In this document: positions 6,971 through 11,867 of the stretch, piece by piece
How the letters are laid out: the number at the start of each line of letters is the position of its first letter
How positions within the stretch are numbered: position 1 is the stretch's first letter
Source of the DNA: Clostridia bacterium
GTDB lineage: Bacteria > Bacillota > Clostridia > Oscillospirales > Acutalibacteraceae
Reading direction: 5' to 3'
Assembly (NCBI GenBank): GCA_900766945.1
Contig: CAAFXD010000275.1
Span: forward strand, 1 to 11,867
Length of the DNA stretch: 11,867 nt
Translations under genes and position numbers: made by a program
Notes under the pieces: model-generated
Told to the model about the DNA's origin: nothing
Seen by the model: only the letters and a program-made list of their open reading frames with translations
Databases searched by the model: none

Positions 6971-8494
6971 ATGAACAAAAAGAAAACAGTATTTTTAACA
7001 GGTGCCTGCGGCGGTATGGGTATTCAGGGGCTTATGCGCATGGTTAGAGATACCAATACATATAACACGCTTATTCTTGTCCGCGACAGCGAGAAAAACA
7101 GAAATATCCTAAAAGATTATATGTGTGTTGATGGACTTGAAATCGGTTGGGGCGTCCTTAACGATTATGCTATAGTCTACAAATGTGTAGAAAAATGCGA
7201 TTTAATTCTACATGTTGCCGCTTTTGTTTCGCCTGCGGCGGATTATTATCCCGAAAAGGCAATGCAGGTAAACTTCGGTTCAACGAAAAATCTTATCACC
7301 GCTATTAAAGAACAAGGCAGAGCCGATGAGGTTAAGTTTGTATATATCGGTACAGTTGCCGAAACAGGCGACCGTATGCCTCCTATTCATTGGGGTAGAG
7401 TTGGCGACCCCATTAAGCCGAGTATGTTTGATTACTACGCAGTATCAAAGGTTGCGGCTGAAAGATATGTTATTGAAAGCGGCTTAAAGTATTGGGTATC
7501 TCTGCGCCAAACAGGAATTATCGGTCCTGCAATGAGTGCAATCCGTGATGCAATTATGTTCCATAACTGCTATGATAATGTGCTGGAATATGTTTCTGAT
7601 CGGGACAGCGGTGTTCTTCTTCGTAATCTTTCCTATCAGGATGCAACGGACACAATGGAAGACGGATTTTGGGGACATATCTATAACATCGGCGGCGGGG
7701 AAAAATGCCGTGTATCCACTGCCGAAATGTTCCAAAGGCTTTACGGTGATATAGGCATAAAAGATTTATCGTTGATTCTTAAACCGAAAATGCAGGCAAC
7801 ACGCAATTTCCACGGTCACTACTATCTTGATTCCGATAAACTGGAGCATTTTCTCCACTTCCAAAGAGACTCTATGGAATATTACTATGACGCATATCTC
7901 AAAGGCTTAGGTGCAACCGCAGGCGTTGCAAAGGCAATGTGTAAAATCCCCGGCGGTGAAAAGCTTATGGCAACCGTTATGGGCGGTATGTTTAACAAGC
8001 TTGCAGACGGCGAGCACGGCACGGCACATTTTATCAAGGATAATGTTGAGGATCATATTGAAGCCTATTGGGGCAGTCGCAAGGCTTGGGAAAAGCTCCC
8101 CGAAAGCTATAACGATTTCAACCATTTCTTTGACTGGGATAAAAAGATAATTCTCGACCACGGCTATGACGAGTCAAAGCCGGAAAGTGAGTTAACCATT
8201 GAGGATATGCAGGGCGCCGCAAAATTCAGAGGTGGCGAATGTCTGTCAACCGAAATGACAAAGGGAGACTGGACAACACCGCTTGAGTTCAAATGTGCCT
8301 TCGGTCACACCTTTAAGGCAAGTCCACGCCTTGTTTTAGAGGGCGGTCATTGGTGTGACGAATGCGAACGAAAAAGTTGGAATTACGGTCAGCGCGCAAA
8401 GGTTGACTCGTTTTTCGCACAGGTTTGGGAACCGTTGCACGAGGCGGATGAACTTCGAGAATATCCCAAATCGGTTTCAGAGTTAGATGTTTAA
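6971..8494 (+). CDS. Extended SDR (NAD-dependent epimerase/dehydratase-like) with C-terminal zinc-ribbon-like module
   Basis: The 507-residue protein begins with a Rossmann fold: FLTGACGGMG (Gly11, Gly14, Gly17), CDLILHVAA after beta-4, KFVYIGTVAETG at beta-5, and an intact catalytic YAVSK (Tyr156, Lys160). LRQTGIIGP and YNIGGGEKCRVST follow as in extended SDRs. The family is usually 300-350 residues; here about 150 more follow. Residues 430-470 read like a treble-clef or zinc-ribbon unit: GGECLSTE, then FKCAFGHTF and GGHWCDEC, giving C442-x3-H446-x15-C462-x2-C465 as possible zinc ligands. Similar CxxGHxF...WCxxC modules occur in nucleic-acid-linked and phage proteins; in an SDR the role is unknown. 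AAAGG at 6958-6962 is 8 bases before the ATG, within the previous gene, so the two SDRs are translationally coupled. The reaction and substrate cannot be assigned. Confidence 0.8.
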   Translation: MNKKKTVFLTGACGGMGIQGLMRMVRDTNTYNTLILVRDSEKNRNILKDYMCVDGLEIGWGVLNDYAIVYKCVEKCDLILHVAAFVSPAADYYPEKAMQVNFGSTKNLITAIKEQGRADEVKFVYIGTVAETGDRMPPIHWGRVGDPIKPSMFDYYAVSKVAAERYVIESGLKYWVSLRQTGIIGPAMSAIRDAIMFHNCYDNVLEYVSDRDSGVLLRNLSYQDATDTMEDGFWGHIYNIGGGEKCRVSTAEMFQRLYGDIGIKDLSLILKPKMQATRNFHGHYYLDSDKLEHFLHFQRDSMEYYYDAYLKGLGATAGVAKAMCKIPGGEKLMATVMGGMFNKLADGEHGTAHFIKDNVEDHIEAYWGSRKAWEKLPESYNDFNHFFDWDKKIILDHGYDESKPESELTIEDMQGAAKFRGGECLSTEMTKGDWTTPLEFKCAFGHTFKASPRLVLEGGHWCDECERKSWNYGQRAKVDSFFAQVWEPLHEADELREYPKSVSELDV

Positions 8495-8508
8495 TTTTTA
8501 AAATAAAA

Positions 8509-8516
8509 AAGGTGAG
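8509..8516 (+). promoter_or_regulatory. Ribosome binding site that fixes the lipoprotein start
   Basis: AAGGTGAG precedes the ATG at 8521 by 4 bases. A possible GTG start at 8512 lies within this site and is rejected. The same AAGGTG core precedes rhaB and rhaA, while the two SDR genes use different sites. Confidence 0.7.
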
Positions 8517-8520
8517 AACT

Positions 8521-9357
8521 ATGAAAAGAAAATTAACAGCGATCATTTTAACCTTTGCGGCCATCACGATGCTTTTGACTTCCTGTGGAAGTAAAAATGC
8601 CGAAGAACAATCCACAACACCGTCAACCACAGAGGAAGTCGCTGCGCAAACCACCGAAGCGGAACAAACCACCGCCGCGGCACCCGAAGCGACCAAGGCG
8701 GCCGCTACGCAAGCCGCGAATCAACCCGCCGCACCGAAAACAACAGCGGAAATCGTTTCTTACTATAACGATTCCGTCAACCGCGTCAAAAAAGAGGCAA
8801 CTTCACTGACGCGCAACTACAAAAAACTGAAAAGCCTGCCCGAATATTTGGAATTACCCTCGGCGATTGAGTCCATCGGCAAGGCGGCTATTGAGCAGTT
8901 TGTAAAGGGGTCGGATACCCCGGAAACCTGGACAAGTAAAGAGGACATCAAAACGGTATTCCCGGTCGGCGGTACAGAGTATTCCTCGCATTTGACAGCG
9001 GATATGGTACAAAACGCAACCTGCACCGACAAAGGCAGTACCTATCAAATCGAATTGAAACTGTATGACGATGCGAAAACGAGCCCCGCAAAAGGGGAGG
9101 GGTATGCGGGCGTGTTCAATACCGTAACTGCATCCACATTCAGCGACATCAATATTCCTACCGTTACCTTTAAATCGGTAAAGGTGAACGGTATCGGCGG
9201 CTCGATTTCTTGTACAGTGGATAAGGCAACGGGCAGAGTGACGGCAATCACCTTCCGTAATACCGATGTTTTGGATATGGATGTCAAGGTTGCGTTCAGC
9301 GACACACACGCAAAATTTGCCCTCTCTGCGGAGGAAAACTACACAATTAAGTATTAA
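8521..9357 (+). CDS. Membrane-anchored lipoprotein with Thr/Ala-rich linker, function unknown
   Basis: This 278-residue protein starts with a lipoprotein signal: positive MKRK, a hydrophobic stretch, then the lipobox LTSC with Cys22 as the lipidation site, so it should be anchored outside the cell. Residues about 27-72 are a low-complexity linker of Thr, Ala, Glu, Pro and Gln, typical of wall-spanning spacers. A folded domain follows, with a helical start (AEIVSYYNDSVNRVKKEATSLTRNYKKL) and a beta-rich end that ends KY. No solute-binding-protein or enzyme motif was recognised. It lies 26 bases after the second SDR and 15 before rhaB, so it belongs to the operon. It might capture substrate at the surface or serve envelope upkeep. 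Its codon use matches rhaB and the left flank, not the SDR block. Lipoprotein status is firm; function is unknown. Confidence 0.85.
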   Translation: MKRKLTAIILTFAAITMLLTSCGSKNAEEQSTTPSTTEEVAAQTTEAEQTTAAAPEATKAAATQAANQPAAPKTTAEIVSYYNDSVNRVKKEATSLTRNYKKLKSLPEYLELPSAIESIGKAAIEQFVKGSDTPETWTSKEDIKTVFPVGGTEYSSHLTADMVQNATCTDKGSTYQIELKLYDDAKTSPAKGEGYAGVFNTVTASTFSDINIPTVTFKSVKVNGIGGSISCTVDKATGRVTAITFRNTDVLDMDVKVAFSDTHAKFALSAEENYTIKY

Positions 9358-9361
9358 GGTG
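9356..9361 (+). promoter_or_regulatory. Ribosome binding site of rhaB, overlapping the lipoprotein stop
   Basis: AAGGTG begins inside the TAA stop of the lipoprotein gene (9355-9357) and lies 11 bases before the TTG start of rhaB, a longer gap than its neighbours have. An in-frame TGA at 9364 rules out any start further upstream. Confidence 0.6.
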
Positions 9362-9372
9362 CGTGAATTTCT

Positions 9373-10779
9373 TTGGAAAACTACTATTTGGCTGTGGATA
9401 TCGGCGCTTCCAGCGGCCGACATATCTTGGGCTGTGTGCAAAACGGTAAAATTATTGCCGAGGAAATCTACCGTTTTAAAAACGGCGTAAAACAGGAAAA
9501 CGGCACACTTGTTTGGGATACAGATTACTTAACGCGTGAAGTCATTGCAGGCATTGCGAAATGTAAAGAAATCGGAAAATTGCCCAAAACCGTTGCGATA
9601 GATACTTGGGGCGTGGACTATGTTTTGTTGGACGAAAACGAAAAAGAACTTTTGCCCGCCGTGTCTTACCGTGACAGCAGAACAAACAAAGTGGTTTCAG
9701 AGGTTGCAAGCCTGATAACACCGAAAGAACTGTATCAAAAAACAGGTATTCAAAAGCAGACTTTCAATACAATTTATCAACTGTTCTGCGATAAAAAAGC
9801 AGGAAAACTCGAAAAGGCAAAGCACTTTTTAATGATGCCCGACTATCTTTCCTACAAATTGACGGGTGTTATGAAAAACGAATACACCAACGCCACAACC
9901 ACCAATCTTGTAAACGCCGATACGAAAATATGGGATTTTGATATCCTTGCAAAATTGGGCTTTCCGAAAGAGATTTTCTGCGAACTTTCAGCGCCGAAAA
10001 CGGTTATCGGCAACTTTACAGATGAAATCAAAAAGCAAGTCGGCTTTGATGCAAAGGTGATTTACTGCCCGTCGCATGATACCGCAAGTGCGGTTGCCGC
10101 CTGCCCCGGCGGCGAAAACACGGTGTATATTTCCTCGGGTACATGGAGTTTAATGGGCGTGGAAAACGATGGCCCAAATTGCAGCGAAGAAAGCTATCTG
10201 CACAATTTCACCAACGAGGGCGGGTACGGGGGCAAGTATCGGTACTTAAAAAATATTATGGGACTTTGGATGATGCAAAGTGTCAAAAAAGAGTTGCTTG
10301 AAAACTGCGGTGAAGATTGGAGTTTTGACGATTTGTGCCGCATGGCAAATCTTGACTCGATTACATCTATGGTGGACTGCAACAATCCGCGCTTTTTAGC
10401 ACCCCAAAATATGATGGCGGAAATTCAAAACTATTGTGCGCAGGAAAATCAGCAGATACCTAAAACTGCCCCGCAGTTTGCAAGTGTCATTTACCGTTCT
10501 CTCGCGTTTTGCTATGCAAAAACCAAGGCGGAAATCGAAGATATCACAGGCAAACAGTTTGACAGCGTCCATATTGTCGGCGGCGGGGCAAAGGACAACT
10601 ACCTCAATGACTTGACCGCAAAAGCGTGCGGCTGTACCGTGTATGCAGGTCCAACCGAAGCCACGGCAATCGGCAATTTGCTGTCGCAAATGCTCGCAGA
10701 CGGTGTGTTCCCCAATATCAAAGCGGCACGCGCGTGCGTGTTTCAGTCCTTCGGCTGTCAAGAATATAAGGTAAGGTGA
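9373..10779 (+). CDS. rhaB: Rhamnulokinase RhaB
   Basis: The enzyme phosphorylates L-rhamnulose with ATP to L-rhamnulose 1-phosphate, the second step of rhamnose catabolism in the cytoplasm. The 468-residue length fits the family. FGGY/ASKHA kinase motifs are present: the phosphate-1 motif DIGASSGR (residues 9-16), AIDTWGVDY for sugar binding, SHDTASAVAA with the probable catalytic Asp, ISSGTWSLMGVE (phosphate-2), the rhamnulokinase-type YRYLKNIMGLW, and HIVGGGAKDNYLNDLTA with the adenosine motif. The last region (PTEATAIGNLLSQ) is typical. The start is a TTG at 9373, since an in-frame stop lies at 9364 and no ATG or GTG is available at the N-terminus; a TTG start with a distant ribosome binding site suggests modest translation. 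It is followed by rhaA after 5 bases. A fuculokinase or xylulokinase is less likely given the RhaA neighbour and the IMGLW motif. Confidence 0.96.
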   Translation: MENYYLAVDIGASSGRHILGCVQNGKIIAEEIYRFKNGVKQENGTLVWDTDYLTREVIAGIAKCKEIGKLPKTVAIDTWGVDYVLLDENEKELLPAVSYRDSRTNKVVSEVASLITPKELYQKTGIQKQTFNTIYQLFCDKKAGKLEKAKHFLMMPDYLSYKLTGVMKNEYTNATTTNLVNADTKIWDFDILAKLGFPKEIFCELSAPKTVIGNFTDEIKKQVGFDAKVIYCPSHDTASAVAACPGGENTVYISSGTWSLMGVENDGPNCSEESYLHNFTNEGGYGGKYRYLKNIMGLWMMQSVKKELLENCGEDWSFDDLCRMANLDSITSMVDCNNPRFLAPQNMMAEIQNYCAQENQQIPKTAPQFASVIYRSLAFCYAKTKAEIEDITGKQFDSVHIVGGGAKDNYLNDLTAKACGCTVYAGPTEATAIGNLLSQMLADGVFPNIKAARACVFQSFGCQEYKVR

Positions 10780-10784
10780 TAGAA

Positions 10785-11867
10785 ATGAGCAGATACAGTG
10801 AAGCAAAACAAATTTATGCAAACTTCGGCGTGGATACCGATAAAGCGATTAAAACGCTGAAACAAATCCCCATATCCGTCCATTGCTGGCAGGGCGACGA
10901 TGTCACGGGATTCGACAGCCGCGAAAGTCTGTCGGGCGGGATTCAGACTACGGGCAATTACCCCGGCAAGGCGCGCACACCCGAAGAATTGATGGCGGAT
11001 ATGGACAAGGCAATGTCCTTAATGCCCGGCAAAAAGAAATTGAATTTGCACGCAAGTTATGCGATTTTTGATCGTGCTCCTGTCGGCAGAGATAAGTTAG
11101 AGCCCAAGCATTTTGAAAAATGGGTAGCGTTTGCAAAACAGAGAAATATGGGGTTGGATTTTAACCCGACCTTCTTTTCTCACCCCATGGTCAAGGATAA
11201 TTTAACGCTTTCTTCGCCTGACGAGACAGTACGCACCTATTGGGTCAATCACGGCAAAGCCTGCTTAAAAATTGCGGAATACTTTGCAACCGAAACAGGG
11301 GTTCCCTGCGTGATGAATATCTGGATTCCCGACGGCTACAAGGATATTCCCGCCGATAGGGTATCGCCGCGCGCAAGATTTAAAAAATCCCTTGACGAAA
11401 TTCTGTCTGTGCCGTACGATAAAAGCAAGGTATATGTGACGCTCGAAAGCAAAGTGTTCGGTATCGGGCTTGAAAGTTATACCGTCGGTTCGGCAGAATT
11501 TTGCCTGTCATATTCCAACAGAGCCGGGATTACGCCGTTAATGGACAATGGTCACTACCACCCGACAGAGATGGTGAGCGACAAAATTTCACCATTACTA
11601 TTATTTAACGAGAAAATTGCTTTGCATATTACCCGTCCCGTCCGCTGGGACTCCGACCATGTTGTGCTGTTTGATGACGAAACCAAAGAAATCTGCAAGG
11701 AAATTGTCCGCAACAACGCGCTTGACCGTGTGTTTATCGCAACGGATTATTTTGACGCGTCAATCAACCGCATTTCTGCCTGGGTAACGGGGGTCAGAAG
11801 CGTGCAAAAGGCTTTGCTTTTTGCTCTTTTACAGCCAAACGACAGGCTCAAAGAATTACAAAACAAG
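10785..11867 (+). CDS. rhaA: L-rhamnose isomerase RhaA (3' end outside window)
   Basis: RhaA interconverts L-rhamnose and L-rhamnulose, the first catabolic step, using Mn2+ in a TIM barrel. The frame is open for 361 codons to the last base; the family is about 415-420 residues, so roughly 55 are missing. Characteristic segments are SVHCWQGDDVTGFD, KLNLHASYAIFD, LDFNPTFFSHP, NIWIPDGYKD, LESKVFGIGLESYTVGS, DNGHYHPTE, and HITRPVRWDSDHV. Metal ligands map onto E. coli RhaA with a constant offset of 13: Glu221, Asp254, His281 and Asp321 match E. coli Glu234, Asp267, His294 and Asp334, and His257 matches the catalytic His270. Asp289 and Asp291 probably hold the second metal. The start ATG at 10785 follows AAGGTGA (10773-10779), which itself contains the rhaB stop TGA, so rhaB and rhaA are tightly coupled. 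No sign of damage is visible in the part present. Confidence 0.96.
   Translation, partial: MSRYSEAKQIYANFGVDTDKAIKTLKQIPISVHCWQGDDVTGFDSRESLSGGIQTTGNYPGKARTPEELMADMDKAMSLMPGKKKLNLHASYAIFDRAPVGRDKLEPKHFEKWVAFAKQRNMGLDFNPTFFSHPMVKDNLTLSSPDETVRTYWVNHGKACLKIAEYFATETGVPCVMNIWIPDGYKDIPADRVSPRARFKKSLDEILSVPYDKSKVYVTLESKVFGIGLESYTVGSAEFCLSYSNRAGITPLMDNGHYHPTEMVSDKISPLLLFNEKIALHITRPVRWDSDHVVLFDDETKEICKEIVRNNALDRVFIATDYFDASINRISAWVTGVRSVQKALLFALLQPNDRLKELQNK

Larger units (their letters stand above)
5080..8500. other. Block of different codon usage, probable recombined or imported segment
   Basis: From about 5080 to somewhere in 8450-8520 the coding style differs from both flanks, favouring GTT, GCA, ACA, CTT and AAG. 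The flanks favour GTG, GCG, ACC/ACG and AAA. The block takes in the last third of the rhamnosidase gene and both SDR genes. The lipoprotein, rhaB and rhaA return to the left-hand style. No transposase, integrase or flanking repeat was found at either edge. A chimeric assembly would need two joins that both preserve frame or operon order, so recombination seems likelier. Confidence 0.6.

Noticed and set aside
8512..8520. GTG start adding three residues to the lipoprotein
   Set aside because: The GTG is part of the AAGGTGAG ribosome binding site, and the ATG at 8521 gives the standard MKRK lipoprotein signal.
8585..8809. Basic, proline-rich open frame inside the lipoprotein gene
   Set aside because: It is the shifted reading of the low-complexity Thr/Ala linker; the composition explains the Pro/Arg bias.
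1..11867. CRISPR array, tRNA, rRNA, insertion sequence or phage integration site
   Set aside because: No regularly spaced repeats, cloverleaf-like sequences, transposase or integrase genes, or att-type repeats were seen, including at the edges of the codon-usage block.

Overview
The window looks like chromosomal DNA from a Gram-positive member of the Clostridia, probably a gut- or rumen-type fermenter. The basis is strong GGAGG/AAGGTG-type ribosome binding sites, a sigma-A-like promoter (TTGTTA-17-TATAAT), a short Thr/Ala-rich lipoprotein of Firmicutes style, and a rhamnose catabolic operon with a GPH-family symporter. No taxonomic marker gene is present, so this assignment is an inference.

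Left end (1-1115): the 3' end of a clpX gene (ClpP-docking IGF tripeptide, GARGLR sensor-2 region) is followed on the same strand, with no visible terminator, by a small Panacea/DUF4065 (SocA-like) gene. A hairpin with U-tracts on both sides then separates these from the convergent tetR-type gene.

Centre and right (1116-11867): a TetR/AcrR-type regulator is divergent from a long seven-gene operon. The operon runs GPH symporter, cytoplasmic GH78 alpha-L-rhamnosidase, two Rossmann-fold SDR proteins, a lipoprotein of unknown function, rhamnulokinase (rhaB) and L-rhamnose isomerase (rhaA, cut by the window end). The reading is that a rhamnosylated compound is imported intact, rhamnose is released inside the cell by GH78, and RhaA and RhaB convert it to L-rhamnulose 1-phosphate. 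The aldolase (RhaD) would lie beyond the right edge. The two SDRs, and control by a TetR protein rather than the usual AraC/DeoR/LacI regulators, suggest the aglycone may also be sensed and processed; this is inference.

Three things stand out. (1) A solitary Panacea gene sits directly behind clpX; a member of this family (SocA) is a known ClpXP adaptor. (2) Codon usage switches abruptly inside the rhamnosidase gene near 5085 and switches back near 8450-8520, as if the 3' third of the rhamnosidase and both SDR genes were brought in as one block. (3) The second SDR carries a C-terminal Cys/His zinc-ribbon-like module, and the first SDR has Arg where the catalytic Lys of YxxxK should be. A 50-bp imperfect dyad lies exactly between the divergent tetR and symporter genes and is a good operator candidate.
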